NCBI GenBank assembly: GCA_000149265.1
Contig: CH000003.1
Coordinates: 61,099 to 125,098 of the forward strand
DNA from: Ciona savignyi
Lineage: Eukaryota > Chordata > Ascidiacea > Phlebobranchia > Cionidae
Direction of reading: 5' to 3'
DNA: 64,000 nt
Shown: positions 44,818 to 56,599 of the stretch, one piece after another
Position numbering within the stretch: the stretch's first letter is position 1
Layout: each line of letters begins with the position of its first letter
Translations under genes and position numbers: made by a program
The notes under the pieces: generated by a model
The model's database searches: none
What the model saw: the letters and a program-made list of their open reading frames with translations, nothing else
What the model was told of the DNA's origin: nothing

Positions 44818-47316
44818 ATGGAATCTGTCGAAAGAAAGGACTTTGACCGGATAGAAATTATCCTGCGGCAAAAATATATGCTCGCTGAAGTGATGATGAC
44901 GGACTCGAGCATGGGTCCAAAACTGAATGAGCTGATTACTGAGATTGAGCGCCTCTACGCCGAGTTGATGATCCTCGCGCCAAAGGCTTACTCGCAAGAA
45001 GATTTAAACGACCAAGGCCACCCCCTTCTGCAATGTGTGGTACAAAGCCAACTAGAATTTAAAGGGAGGGCTACTGAATGGCTTCTAAGTGCCGAAAAGG
45101 CTCCCAGCATAACAACGTCGTCCAACATGACGAGGAGTTCTAGGTCAAGTACAAAACGACGGGAAGCGTATGTCCAAGCTCAGAAGGCTCGTCTTGAAGC
45201 ACAGCAAGTCGCTGAAAGTGCTCGTGAGCGTGCAGAACTAGAGGCTAGAGAAGCCGAGAACAGAGCGGCTTTACAGACAAGAGAAGCTGAGCGCAAAGCA
45301 GAGTTGGCCGAGCTTGAATTACGTGCTTGGGATGAGCAGCTCCCAACTCCACACATCGAAAATGTTGCCGTCAACCCCACCACGAAACACATACCGATTG
45401 CTGCAGAGGTGGGTGCGATGCCACGACATGATGCACATAAAGAATTGATGCTTCGGCCGTTGCCGAATGGTGACGACGCTTATCAAACACCGCCACGTAA
45501 ACGTACAGAACCTGCCGTGCTGAACTATCGACAAATGAATGCTGACGTTACTCTACCGCCACGACCAGAAATAATGAAATTTAATGGAGACCCTCTAGAT
45601 TACCATGAATTTGTACGGAATTTTGAAACCCATATAGAGCAACATGTAAAGTCAGAGACGACCCGTTTGATCTACTTGCTACAGCAGTGTGAACCTGAGG
45701 TACGGCGTCAATTGTCGCACTACACTAAGGATGCTCTAAGTGGTTACCGATTGGCCCGTGAACAGTTGTTTCAACTGTATGGGAGACCACACATTACCTC
45801 CAAGGCTTGCAGTAAACTGCTGGCGAAGACGCCGGTCGTTGGAGAAAGGGATCCAGCCGGATTATTGAAACTAGACATATTGTTACAGAGATGTAAGAGT
45901 GCCCTTGCTGACGTCGGAGAATACGCGGGAATTAACTCACTGCACTGCCTATTACCGATTATAAACAAATTGCCTGAGAGCCTACAGACAAAGTGCATCG
46001 AGTGGTCTGTCTGCGTTGCTGAGGAGAAATGCCGGGACGCTGGCTTCCTAGACCTCGTTGCGTTTGTCGCAAGACAATCGAAGATTTATAATTCTCTATA
46101 TGGAGAAAGCTTGTACAGTCGTGAGCCAGGACGATACCGAAAAGCAGCCGCCTTCAATACCCTACACGAGATTACAGAACAATTACCGAATATGTGCGAT
46201 TTATGCGACAAGAAGCATGCGCTACCGCAGTGCTTTAAATTCAAGAAAATGAACGGACGCGAACGACGCGAGTTGGCATCTGTCAAGGGATTGTGTTTTC
46301 GGTGCCTGCAAAGAGGTCACCGTGTGGCAGAATGTCCTTCAGCAGAATGCTGTGGGGAATGTAAAAGTACGTATCACCACTCGCTTTTGCACTACAGATT
46401 TACTAAAGTTCCCAAACCCGACAAAACTGATGATCAAGCGAAAGCAGCGACGTCATGCTCTTCCATACTTTTTGAAAGTCCCCAGTCTTATCATACAGAA
46501 GAGTACAAAGCGAAGGGCGTATACATGTGCGTGGTACCAGTGAACGTCCGATACAAGAACCGCGAGGTGCGGACTTACGCCTTTCTCGATTCCGGATCTT
46601 CGGCCACGTTATGTAACAGTACTCTAACGAGCGCTCTTGGCATTACAGGAACTCCCAAACAGATATCCCTGACCACCCTCTGTGCTGAATCGACGTACAA
46701 CGGTATCACTACTGACCTAACCGTTTGTTCATTAGACGGTGAAACTGAAGTTGAAATACAGAATGTAGTGTCAGTGGACCATATTCCAGTACGACCAAAC
46801 ATTCTTCCACGAAGGAATGTGTTAGATAAAATGAATCACCTGAAAGGTATAGAATTTCCACAAGTTGATGGTGGCACCGTTACCCTTCTCATCGGAATAG
46901 ATGTACCAGAAGCGTTGTGGGTACAGAAAGTCCTCAAAGGAAAAAGAGATGAACCTGTTGCGTGGAAAACGCCCTTCGGTTGGTCTTTGATGGGCCCCTC
47001 CCTATCGCCGTGTTCATCGACCACTATACAGAACAATTTAACGACGACGTCTGACGCTTTATCACGTCAGATTAATCGCCTATGGAACACTGACTTTGGC
47101 GATTCGACGTCCGTCCTCGCGTCGCCAACGTCAAGAGAAGATCGTATTGCCCACGAATTAATGAAGAAGTCAGTTTCTATGGTAAATGGCCATTTCCAAT
47201 TACCACTGCCGAAAAAACCTTGTGCTCGTGAGTTACCTGACAATCGCGTGATGGCGCAAAAGCGCGCTGATGGTCTCAAGAGACGTTTACTGAAAAACGA
47301 CGAACTACACGTGTGA
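44818..47316 (+). CDS. BEL/Pao 2 gag and aspartic protease
   Basis: Open frame from the ATG at 44818 ([13 protein letters not shown]). It encodes a gag-like N-terminus with a long alanine/glutamate/arginine coiled coil (about 45165-45340), a DUF1759-type region with [11 protein letters not shown] (45580), zinc-binding cysteines including CDLCDKKH and [14 protein letters not shown] (46195-46335), and the DUF1758 retropepsin-like motif [12 protein letters not shown] (46579). It ends at the beginning of the reverse transcriptase, where a frameshift near 47310 moves the reading frame. The frame also continues upstream to 44743, but the ATG at 44818 has the gag-like start. Confidence 0.88.
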   Translation: MESVERKDFDRIEIILRQKYMLAEVMMTDSSMGPKLNELITEIERLYAELMILAPKAYSQEDLNDQGHPLLQCVVQSQLEFKGRATEWLLSAEKAPSITTSSNMTRSSRSSTKRREAYVQAQKARLEAQQVAESARERAELEAREAENRAALQTREAERKAELAELELRAWDEQLPTPHIENVAVNPTTKHIPIAAEVGAMPRHDAHKELMLRPLPNGDDAYQTPPRKRTEPAVLNYRQMNADVTLPPRPEIMKFNGDPLDYHEFVRNFETHIEQHVKSETTRLIYLLQQCEPEVRRQLSHYTKDALSGYRLAREQLFQLYGRPHITSKACSKLLAKTPVVGERDPAGLLKLDILLQRCKSALADVGEYAGINSLHCLLPIINKLPESLQTKCIEWSVCVAEEKCRDAGFLDLVAFVARQSKIYNSLYGESLYSREPGRYRKAAAFNTLHEITEQLPNMCDLCDKKHALPQCFKFKKMNGRERRELASVKGLCFRCLQRGHRVAECPSAECCGECKSTYHHSLLHYRFTKVPKPDKTDDQAKAATSCSSILFESPQSYHTEEYKAKGVYMCVVPVNVRYKNREVRTYAFLDSGSSATLCNSTLTSALGITGTPKQISLTTLCAESTYNGITTDLTVCSLDGETEVEIQNVVSVDHIPVRPNILPRRNVLDKMNHLKGIEFPQVDGGTVTLLIGIDVPEALWVQKVLKGKRDEPVAWKTPFGWSLMGPSLSPCSSTTIQNNLTTTSDALSRQINRLWNTDFGDSTSVLASPTSREDRIAHELMKKSVSMVNGHFQLPLPKKPCARELPDNRVMAQKRADGLKRRLLKNDELHV

Positions 47317-50300
47317 AATATACTGATGCTGTACAGTCATACATTGAAAAGGGGTATGCGCGGGAAGTACCCGCTACTGAAATTCACGCTTCTAGAAAAC
47401 GGTGGTTTATTCCCCACCACCCTGTCGTACATCCACGCAAGCCCGGTAAAGTGCGTGTGGTGTTTGATTGCGCGGCGAAACATAATGGCCTTTCGCTAAA
47501 CGATGTACTGATGCAAGGACCAGATTTAACGAACAGTCTCATAGGTGTGCTGACTCGCTTTCGTCAGAACCAAATCGCCGCTAGTGGCCGACGTGGAAGG
47601 AATGTTACCACCAAGTTAGAGTCGATCCAAGGGATACTGATATGTTGAGCTTTCTTTGGTGGAAAGGTGGCAATTTACAAGATAACCCGACTGTGTACCA
47701 GATGCTGGTCCATTTGTTTGGTGCGACGTCGTCACCTAGCTGCGCGGCATTCTGTTTAAAGGAATGCGCCCGTGTGTACGGAGACGATTACGACGATTTG
47801 GCTGCGAATGTGGTCAAGAATAACTTTTACGTCGACGACTGCTTAGTGTCTGTCGAGAACATAGATAAAGCTACCAAGCTTGTAACTGATCTGCGAGAGC
47901 TACTTGCTCGTGCAGGATTCCACCTAACGAAATGGTTGTCTAACAATGCGGAAGTACTGAAAACGATTCCTGAAAAGGAAAGAGCGAAGAACGCGTCTTC
48001 TCTTAATATCGATGCTTGCTTGGACGAGCGCGTCCTTGGTGTGCAATGGAGAGTCCAATCGGATGAATTTTCATTTACTGTTACACCACAGAAGAAGCCG
48101 GTAACCAGAAGAGGAATTTTGTCGGTCGTTAGCTCGATATACGACCCCCTGGGTTTCGCGGCCCCCGTCCTGATTAAAGGAAGGCTGTTGTGGCAGAGAC
48201 TCTGTAAACGAGGATTAAACTGGGATGAAAAGGTCTCCCAAGAGGAGGAAAATGAGTGGATCAACTGGCTGGAAGATTTACCTGGACTTGAACAAGTTAG
48301 AGTCCAACGCTGCTTTAAACCACCGTCACTGGGAAAAGTTATTCATACTGAACTTCATCACTTTGCAGATGCATCTACCGTGGCTTATGGCGCAGTGTCT
48401 TATCTGCGTTTTATTGATATTAAAGGAAATATACATTGCTCGTTTCTCATCGGAAAAGCCAGAGTAGCTCCGATGAGCACCATGTCTATTCCACGACTTG
48501 AATTAACGGCAGCCGTTCTGGCTGTCCGCCATGACCAATTAGCCAGAAGAGAATTAAACTTGACGAGCTGCCAATCAACCTTTTGGACAGATTCCACCGC
48601 GGTATTACAGACAGTATACAATTGTAAGAAACGATTTCCTACGTTTGTTGCCAACCGAATTGCCGAAATCGAGCGCTATGCAGATATTAATCGTTGGAAA
48701 TTCGTCCCTACTGAACTGAATCCCGCCGATGACGCAACCCGCGGACTTACCACTAAACTACTGACACAATCCGGACGATGGCTAAATGGACCCGACTTTC
48801 TATGGCAAGTGGAGAGCAAATGGCCTGAATGTCCAGTGTCGCTTCCAAAGGTCCCTGATGAATTTTTACCCTTAAAAAGACAGAACGCCAATGTGAACTT
48901 ACTGACTACAGATGAAATGGTTACTGAATTTAGTACTGATCGCTTGATTAACCACTTTTCGTCGTGGTATCGATTAAAAAAGGCAGCAGCTTGGCTGTCT
49001 AGATACAAAATGTTCCTGCTCCAAAAGATTCGCAATGTCTGCCCACCGGTAAGCCATTTGACAGCTTCGCTCAGCGTGAAAGAGCTTGAAAGTGCAGAAA
49101 TTGAACTAATAAAGTATGAACAGCGCAAACATTTCGGATCAACGATCTCTATTTTGGATTCCAAAAGGCAAATAAAGAAAGACGACTGTATTCGTGTCCT
49201 TTCTAAACTGAACCCCTTACTGAGAAATGGAGTGCTGCGCGTCGGCGGTCGTATTGATAAAGCACCGGTCGAGTATGACGCAAAACACCCGATTATTCTA
49301 CCATGTTATTCTCACGTAACGAACTTGATCATCGACGAATACCACCAGAGTGTGGGCATTCTGGTTACGGACACACCCTATCTGCGCTACGTGGGAGATT
49401 TTGGATACTGAAAATTGGAGTTGCTGTTCGCCGAGTCTTGACGAAATGTCTGCCGTGCAAAAGAAGAAGCGCCGTTCCTGGATGCCAGATTATGGCAGAA
49501 CTGCCTTCTGGGCGCCTACAGGCTGGCGAACCTGCATTTAGCCACGTCGGAGTTGACTACTTCGGTCCGTTCTCTGTGAAACAAAACCGCAGTGAAATTA
49601 AAAGATACGGATGTATATTCACTTGCCTTACCATCCGAGCCATACATATTGAAATGGCTAATGATCTTTCTGCTGATTCGTTTTTAAATGCCCTACGCCG
49701 ATTTATAGGTCGGCGAGGTAAACCAAAACAAATATACAGTGATAACGGGACCAATTTTGTTGGTGCAGAGAAGATACTTCGATCATCCCTTGCCTTGTGG
49801 AACCGTGAACAGATTGCTGAGCATTTGCGACAGAGGGCAATAGCGTGGTCCTTCAACCCGCCTGCAGCCTCCCACATGGGCGGCGTATGGGAAAGGATGA
49901 TACGGTCAGTGCGTCGTTTGCTGTCATCCATGCATTCAACAAAGGGCCTGCTTACTGACGAAGCTTTGAATACACTGTTCGTAGAAGTGGAATCGATTGT
50001 TAATTCAAGGCCGCTCGTTCCTATCATTATCGATCCGCACAGCGATGAACCGATAACGCCGAATCACTTGCTGTTACTGCGTGATTCACCAAATGAAGCT
50101 CCAGGCCTCTTCGATGAGAAAGCGTCGTACGCAAGACGAAGATGGGTCCAAGTGCAACATATGGCCAATATATTTTGGAAACGCTGGGTGTCAGAATTTC
50201 AGCCCCGTTCGAAGTGGGTACTGGGCCGTGTAATGGACACATATGCTGATAAACACGGAGTCGTGCGTACGGTTCTGGTTAAGACGCCCAACAGTCTCGT

Positions 50301-50352
50301 AAAGCGGCCAATTGCTAAATTGTGTCTGATTGTTGATTCCGAAGATTCCTAA
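47313..50352 (+). pseudogene. BEL/Pao 2 pol, split by frameshifts
   Basis: Three frames in series. 47313-47648 has the first fingers region of reverse transcriptase ([24 protein letters not shown]). 47642-49411 continues with FLWWKGG, the active-site YVDD in NNFYVDDCLV (47818-47847), the connection region, RNase H (HFADAST, FWTDSTAVLQ, ELNPADDATRG) and the start of the integrase zinc region. 49303-50352 has CLPCKRR, the rve core with GVDYFGPF, SDNGTNFVG and the GGVWERMIRS block carrying the last acid, and a DUF5641-like end. Shifts lie near 47310, 47610 and 49350; the one near 47610 falls on the first catalytic Asp block. The element is probably not autonomous as assembled. Confidence 0.88.
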
Positions 50353-50672
50353 ACGTTTGATACGTAGCCTTTGTATTTCGTTTATATGACACCACTTCCC
50401 TTTATTGCGTGTGTACTGACCGCTTAACGCATTTCTACCGATATATTTCTGCGCAATTACTGATTCTGTTTATGTACTGATTTTCTTTCCTACGTTCTTG
50501 CTGACACATTTCACTCGCATCGCAAACTTGCCGTTATTGTTCGCTGATACTACGTGTTTTTGCCTCTTTTACCGTTTTGAAGTATGTACCTTCCGATATT
50601 TCGTTGTTGTTCACTTTACCGATGTTTTGTAATGTTTTTTAAATATATGGGACATATATTTGTGGGGGGGTA

Positions 50673-51114
50673 TGTAACATCTGTAAATCGTTTTGACTTA
50701 AAATTAATGTTTTTTGAAACGTCTATGTTCATTATTGTGACGTCATTTTAGTAATAATTATTATGCTTTATATTCCTGCAACCTCGTGGTTTTCCTTCTC
50801 TTTTTTGTACTGATTCCCATACCGAATTATACTGAAACAATTTTACTGAATTTGAATAGACCTATATATACGGAAAAAACAGTTGGTAAGCAAATTGATT
50901 ATTAATATTTGTCGTTTATTTATGTGTATTTATGTTAAATTGTATAATAGAAAACCGCTGATCGCTGATCGCTGAACGCTGAACACTCATCAGTAAATAA
51001 ACTACCATCCACCAAGTGAGATCAAGTGTGCGGGCCAGCGCGTTAACACTGTTTTTCATGATAAGGACTCGGGTGTTTAATGAAGTATAGGTCGCACCAA
51101 ATAGAGGCCTTACA
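50673..51114 (+). repeat. BEL/Pao 2 3' LTR (442 bp)
   Basis: Partner of 44156-44594. The net 3-base length difference is explained by the two short tandem-repeat changes listed there. Confidence 0.93.
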
Positions 51115-51119
51115 TCAAG

Positions 51120-51703
51120 TATTTGAACTTAAAGTTTATGAGCTACGATGCAACGTAGGATTGGCTCGCTATGATGCACGAGAAGTTGAAGCTCAGCTTG
51201 TTGAGTTGGATGGACTGATGGTTTCTGTTGAAGCGACACCACCTGGTGAATGGAGGCGATGGGATGTTGCACAGGAATATGCCAATTGCTTACGTCTGCT
51301 TGGTCGCTTCCCTCGTGCAGTTGTTGTACGGGAAAGATGTCTTCATTATTATGAACAATGGGAACAAACATGTGATACATCACATGTGATGAAATACAGA
51401 AAACCCATGTTGTTAATTTTCTACTCAGCTTCACTTCAAAAGGTTGGAAATTACAACAAGTCAATTGAAGTGGCGCACAAAGCTTTGGGGGTGTTAGAAG
51501 GAACCAACCGAAATACAACGTTCCATATGTGCATTTATGACTATCTCGGTGGTTGCTATCTTGGCATGAACAATTATTTTAAATCTTTTATTTATTTTCT
51601 TGAATCCGCCAGAATAGCTAGTTTTATCGATGATTATCTTTCATATATAAAAGATAATACTCAAACAGTTTACGAACACTTACTCACACAAGATCACCAT
51701 TAA
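51120..51703 (+). CDS. nucleotidyltransferase-TPR protein, 3' part
   Basis: Continues the host gene after BEL/Pao 2, with the frame kept once the element and one TCAAG are removed; total 774 residues. The segment has TPR-like helix pairs: YANCLRLLGRFPRAVVVRER, then SASLQKVGNYNKSIEVAHKA and YDYLGGCYLGMNNYFKSFI. It ends LLTQDHH. The stop TAA (51701-51703) overlaps a poly(A) signal AATAAA (51702-51707), with a second at 51720-51725. TPRs usually bind partner proteins, so the enzyme domain may act in a complex. Copy 2 keeps the last 90 residues of this part. Confidence 0.75.
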
Positions 51704-51725
51704 TAAAACACACAAGATTAATAAA
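51702..51725 (+). terminator. two poly(A) signals at the NTase-TPR stop
   Basis: AATAAA at 51702-51707 overlaps the stop codon and recurs at 51720-51725. If used, the 3' UTR would be only some tens of bases. Confidence 0.5.
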
Positions 51726-52135
51726 ACACTGATATTTTGGTATCGATGCTCCCACATAAATTTTCATATAACTGATTCTTTATCAAGAGGCAGAGCCAAT
51801 TGCTGGTTCCCATATTACATTGTATTTAGCGACCACCATTCAGCCCTTAATCGAGCAGCTATTGTGTATTTAGTGACCAAGTAATTATGTTTAATATTGT
51901 TATTTACTTAATGTTTTAAACTGTATATTCTATTGAATGAGGTAATCAATAATAATAATGAAACCAAATGATCTTGTGTGTTGAATTTGACCTGAGACTC
52001 CGACCTTAACTTAATCAGTGGCGGCACACGACCATGGTTGCTGCAAACTCAATAAAATACGCGACTCCTTCATTTAAATCCCAAGAAGTCGGACTTGTCA
52101 TGTCGACTCGAGCTAAATACCAAATGACTTGGACT
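51726..52135. repeat. 3' flank shared with NTase copy 2
   Basis: Matches about 62755-63300 in order, including AGAGGCAGAGCC, GCGACCACCATTCAGCCCTT, TAATCAGTGGCGGCACACGA and GTCGGACTTGTCATGTCGAC. The duplication unit therefore extends well past the coding part. Confidence 0.85.
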
Positions 52136-53140
52136 TGCGAATACGTGGATTTGATTACAGAACTGCTTGTACCCAGTGGTTTAAAGTGTTGAACAACTAC
52201 AGCAAGTTCTCCATCAGATTCATTAATGCAATATATCTGGTAACCCAACTGCGCACAAGAGGTAAATTACTTTTGTTATGGGAGGTGTTTAATCAATCAA
52301 ACAAGAAACCATACAGTTATCGAAGCAGGTTCCATCTAATAATAAATGCTAGTTAAAATATAAAATTAAATAAATAAGAAATAATAAGAATGGCAGTGTA
52401 AACACTTGGATAGATAAAGCTATAAACAAATAATAAATAAACAAAATAACAAAGGGATATTAAACAGTACACTTTTAAGAAGTATAAGTCAGAAAAAAAA
52501 GTTTCTTTAATTGTTTTTAACGGAAAACCAACATAATTTTTTTAAGATACATCAATTGTAGTACATGTTACTCTACCACGGAATTTTTAACCTACTAAGT
52601 GTCACAATAAGAACCAAAATAATCATGATGTGCCACTTGTCTACCGATATTGTCTCCAATGCTAAGTGACCTTACAAAAGGTTTTTAACATGGAATACTG
52701 CCACAAGAAGCCTTAGATATTTTTAAAGCAAAAATTTAAGGTTGGATCTGCAACCAGAACTTAAAGCTCTTCAAAATTTTGTGAGCATGCACCCATCCGT
52801 ACATTGGAAACTTTCTCCCATTAAAACAGCTAGCAGATGCACAATCAACACCTTATTTCACAAAGCTCTGCTCCAATATTACAAAACTTCACAGCTAAAC
52901 GGGAACACTGGAACGCTGTACAATAAGGAGACTTTCTCTTCCCGCTGTGTGCTTCTACACGCATTCTCATTTATACGAGATTACTGGTAGGAGTCAATTA
53001 TGTAACGAAGTCACCCAACAGTGTTATTTATGTAGAGTTCACAAATCAGGTAAGATTTATGTTTTGCACTAGTTTCAAAAATCTAAAAAGCTACAATAGA
53101 TATAGTAGTTTGTGTGAAATTGATGTACTCTTTGTGGCCT
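52136..53140. other. no gene seen
   Basis: AT-rich sequence with a short open frame at 52742-52990 that I do not recognise and do not support as a gene. Confidence 0.4.
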
Positions 53141-53178
53141 CTAAAGTTCATTGCGCGACCCCCAGTTTGGGAAGCCCT
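53141..53178. repeat. hAT element right-end remnant
   Basis: GCGACCCCCAGTTTGGGAAG followed by CCCTG is a hAT-type right end like that at 15461-15476. No partner left end or target duplication was found. Confidence 0.4.
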
Positions 53179-53504
53179 GGTCTAGAGCAAAGTATACTCT
53201 TGTTATAACTCACCCTGCATTGTCCAACCCACAGGGATAAACGTGAGTATTCTATACAATGGGGACATTGCTTTTATAGTTTCTGTTCAATCCATTAATC
53301 CACTGATATTACGCAATACATCGTATATCGCATTTCTTATCCACAAGTTATCTTTTGTCTAGAGCAAACAAAATTTTGTTTGGGAACATTGTATTCATGG
53401 CTTCGATAATTTACTGCAAATTGTTAAAATGAAAGAAATATACTGCAAATTCTGGATTCTAAGGCACCATAGAGTAGTATAAAAAGGCAGTAGATATTAT
53501 AAAA

Positions 53505-53682
53505 GTGTACAAAAATGCAGGTAAATCTATGTACAAAGGTAAACATACAGAATCTTGTGTAATTTATATGAATGATGGTAGGTAAAATGGATCAAGGTAG
53601 GACACCTGGTGGTTGGAATCGTGCTGTGTCATCATTCACTGGAAAATGCAAAGTAATAAATACCTCTGTACCATAACCCCCA
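53505..53682. repeat. segment shared with 63530-63688
   Basis: Near-identical text in both places, including GCAGGTAAATCTATGTACAA, ATGAATGATGGTAGGTAAAA and GGTTGGAATCGTGCTGTGTC. It marks a second block of the NTase-TPR duplication, at a different distance from the gene in each copy. Confidence 0.85.
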
Positions 53683-53734
53683 TGCAACACCACTCATATC
53701 ACCTCCAAACTTCAAATACTTATATCAATGGCTG

Positions 53735-53962
53735 CCACACGCATATCCGGCTGGTGTAGTTCATTCGTAGAATGTCGGGCTGTCAATCGAAAGGTTGTAG
53801 GATCGAAACCAACCGCTAGCTCGTCTATTGTGTAGTTGGGCTTAATGGAATGAGGTAAAACTGTAATAATGTCTGTAACATATTCAACACAATTAAATAG
53901 CTGCAGTAACCCGACGATGGGCATGAGATAATCTGATAATTGCCCATGTTATAACCCCCCTG
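53735..53962 (+). repeat. tRNA-derived SINE with a different head
   Basis: The head GGCTGGTGTAGTTCATTCGT..AAAGGTTGTAGGATCGAAAC has clear A- and B-box-like text; the 3' part CAGTAACCCGACGATGGGCA is the common SINE tail. The middle is shortened. Confidence 0.7.
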
Positions 53963-54007
53963 CTAGCACCCTCCTGCATTTCCATATTAACCATATTAAT
54001 GAAGTTT

Positions 54008-54231
54008 CTTACTATAGAAACAATATACTTTAGCATAGAAACAATATACTTTGCCATAGAAACTGTATACTTGAGCATAGAAACAATATACTTTAGCATA
54101 GAAACAATATACTTTAGCATAGAAACAATATAATTGAGCATAGAAACCGTATACTTGAGCATAGAAACAATATACTTGAGCATAGAAACAATATACTTGA
54201 GCATAGAAACAATATACTTTAGCATAGAAAC
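54008..54231. repeat. 21-bp minisatellite, about 11 copies
   Basis: Unit TAGCATAGAAACAATATACT(T) repeats with few changes (GCCATAG, GAGCATAG). Because 21 is a multiple of three, the minus strand stays open as a VSMLKYI-type repeat; this is a by-product of the period, not a gene. Confidence 0.92.
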
Positions 54232-54699
54232 AACATGTGAATCCACCTGTTCAATACAACTTGTGTGTATTTCCCAAGTCCACTCCCACACAAAAAGTGG
54301 TCTAAGATCGAACTCAGCACCCGTACGACCATGAACTTCATTCAGCTACAAAACTAAAGAGCTGCTCATGAAAACTCCACAAAAGCCGTCCCTATTTTCG
54401 TGTTTCGTGTAGAATCTTTGTTAAGATGAGCTATACTTTAGTATGGAATTCATTCTGTAGATGTTTAAATCTTTAAGAGGCTGCCTAATTGTAGTAAAAG
54501 TGGGACGGCCACTGTTGTATAAAAGTGTGGGTGTAAGGTATAATGGAGTGACATATAGTATGGTGCCAACACAAATTTATATACTGGGGTGACATCCTGA
54601 ATGACACTTTTCACCCCATATTTTGACACAGGGATAACATACCACCCCTGCCACCATGGAAATCAACACGTATACATCCACCCATTGCTAACCACCCAC

Positions 54700-56478
54700 C
54701 TCGCTAATCTTGATTCCATTATTATCGAGTTGAACCAACCTCACCCCCCCATCATCCCCCCCGGCCACTAACCCCTGCGTGTTCATAGTGAGGCTGTTGA
54801 ACATCCCACACTCGATGTCGCCAGATAGCAGCGAATCTGCAGAAGCAAACGACGGTCAGTGGCTTGCCGATCATGACCAAATCATGTACAAATTGGTCAT
54901 AGTGGCTTGTCCATCATGGGTTTGAAATTTTGACCAAAAAAATGCTATTTATGAGTACGGTCATGTGGTCGAATGGGTAAAGTGAGCAATAAATACAACA
55001 ATTCTGGGTCTTTGTGGCGAGTCCATCATGAGTTCGAAACTTAGCGGCCACCCACCTGATATCCCCCCCAGTAGTAAAGTGGCCAGTCCTGTCCCAGCGT
55101 CCACTCGAAACAGCTGGCCCCCCACGCAACCCACAAATATTTCACCCCGACTCGACCAGCACTGGGACGAGGGTACGACTCTCGGACGACGGTGTTCTGG
55201 AGCCTGAAATGGGGTTGAGAAATGGGAAGTTTATTTTAATATCCAGCTCATAAGCTAATAGGTAGTGCATTTGACTATTGGCTGGAAGGTGGTGGGATTA
55301 AAACCGGCCGCCTCGCCAATTTGGAAAAGCACATATCAGGTACATTGGCTAGAACTCATTATGTAGTTGCCTATTATAGTCGGTTGTGTCCTTGGGCAAT
55401 GTACTTTACGGACATTGCCTGAACCCAGTGGATTAATGGGTTCTTCCAAATTGAAGGAACATGTCTATACACAAACACTCCAATACCTCCAATAACTGGA
55501 CAATGCTATTTTAAGTTTTTTAGTTTAACCCTTTAACTGCGCCGAAAATTACATAAGTGGAAAAGTATACGGCCGATTTTGATCAGTGAGATGGCGCTGG
55601 AGAGCTGAATAATTTCTGCGTTTGCCAATATAAGATGATATATAGGTTTGCATTTGATATTTTTTAGTTATTTGAGTTTTAAAAAATGTATACATATGTG
55701 TGTGGTTTTGGTTGTTTTAATTAGTTTTAATTTTGGTTTTAGTCCCCGATTAGTTTTCAACTATTGTCGTCATGGTTCGCTTGGTTAGTTTAAAAACAAT
55801 CCATTCAATTTTCGCTTGTACATTTTGGATTAGGCCATTTTTTAGCTTGTAGAGGGTAAAAACAGATATTCTGTTGAAGAAGCTGTCCTTCTGTTGGCTG
55901 ATAATGATTCTGGAAGCAGCTGTGCTTTATTTTAGTTCTAGCGATGAAGAACCTTTTTGAAGATGTTTTGCATCAGTTTTGTTTTGCTGTGGCTATGTGT
56001 TTGTGTTTCATTAATCAAGTGTAAAAAAAAATTTTGATTTGCGTATTACGACGTCAATAGAGATTTAGGTTCATGTTAGTAATTTTAGTAAATCTTGGTA
56101 ATTTGAACAATTTTTAGCTTCAAGGATTTCAAAAGTTGCAATCGCTGCACTGATTGTGAACTATAGGCGAATGCTTTTACCTTTTATAGTATTTTCTCTT
56201 GCAGTGTTAAACCAAAACAGAATTTTTTTAGTAATTTTTTTTTTGGCAATTTGGCAATTTTCAGATTTTTAAATTGAAAGAATATGGAAAAGCCTTGTAA
56301 ATTTGCAGTAAAGATGAACCAAATCGTCCAAATTACTTTGCTTTCAAGGTTGATATTTCATTGAAATCCTCCACTGTCCAAATAGTGACGCTGGATTCTG
56401 TGATCGTTGAAATCTCGTGCTTGTTCATGGGGTTGAAAAGCACTGATGTCACGGGGGATTACCCTGGAAGCTGAAATG
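54700..56478 (-). CDS. CFAP43-like WD-repeat protein, three partial exons
   Basis: Three minus-strand exons read in order. Exon 56337 to about 56478 gives SVLFNPMNKHEIS..ESSVTIWTVEDF, a WD-repeat blade. Exon 55056-55203 gives SSQCWSSRGEIFVGCVGG and QLFRVDAGTGLATLL. Exon 54700-54836 gives FNSLTMNTQGLVAGGDDG and VRLVQLDNNGIKI. The last two join in phase (ATA TCA G then AT TCG) with GT/AG borders; both donors are GTGGGTGG. The text resembles the blades of the ciliary protein CFAP43 (or the related CFAP44), which act in sperm and cilia axonemes. The first exon meets an in-frame stop just upstream, next to a run of five G on the plus strand, so its left border or the assembly is doubtful. The rest of the gene is not in view. 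Confidence 0.5.
55240..55500 (+). repeat. tRNA-derived SINE
   Basis: Head CAGCTCATAAGCTAATAGGT..GGTGGTGGGATTAAAACC, body GGTTGTGTCCTTGGGCAATG and GAACCCAGTGGATTAATGGG, then AAATTGAAGGAACATG. It lies in an intron of the CFAP43-like gene. Confidence 0.7.
55525..55965 (+). mobile_element. piggyBac-like 5' end fragment
   Basis: TTAA (55525-55528) is followed by CCCTTTAACTGCGCC, the usual form of a piggyBac terminus and target. Downstream frames read RYSVEEAVLLLADNDSGSS and SSSDEEPF, like the acidic start of piggyBac transposases, then stop. No catalytic domain or right end was seen. Confidence 0.5.
55966..56330. other. no gene seen
   Basis: T-rich intron-like sequence between the piggyBac fragment and the first CFAP43-like exon; no supported feature. 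Confidence 0.4.
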
Positions 56479-56599
56479 ATTGACAGGTGAATGCTATTAT
56501 CGAGGTTGAATGTTTAGATTTTGTACTCGTTGGTATTAAAATTATATTTAAATCATTTAATCATCTTTATCATTCAAACTATAAATATATCATTCAAAA

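Larger units (their letters stand above)
44156..51114 (+). mobile_element. BEL/Pao LTR retrotransposon 2, full length
   Basis: A 6959-bp element inserted in the coding part of the NTase-TPR gene, in the same orientation. LTRs at 44156-44594 and 50673-51114 flank gag, protease, reverse transcriptase, RNase H and integrase. TCAAG is duplicated at 44151-44155 and 51115-51119. A G-rich tract (GTGGGGGGG, about 50661-50670) abuts the 3' LTR. It is a different lineage from BEL/Pao 1: the LTRs are unrelated in sequence and the proteins only distantly alike. Confidence 0.95.

Noticed and set aside
52742..52990. 82-residue plus-strand frame
   Set aside because: No recognisable domain, no splice partners and no conservation in the duplicated copy; not supported.
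53735..53815. Functional tRNA gene
   Set aside because: A- and B-box-like text is present, but it is continuous with the SINE body and tail, so it is a SINE head.
54008..54231. CRISPR-like array of short repeats
   Set aside because: Units are contiguous with no spacers, and the locus is animal DNA.
53893..54291. Minus-strand frame of repeated VSMLKYI
   Set aside because: Product of the 21-bp minisatellite and flanking SINE sequence, not a gene.
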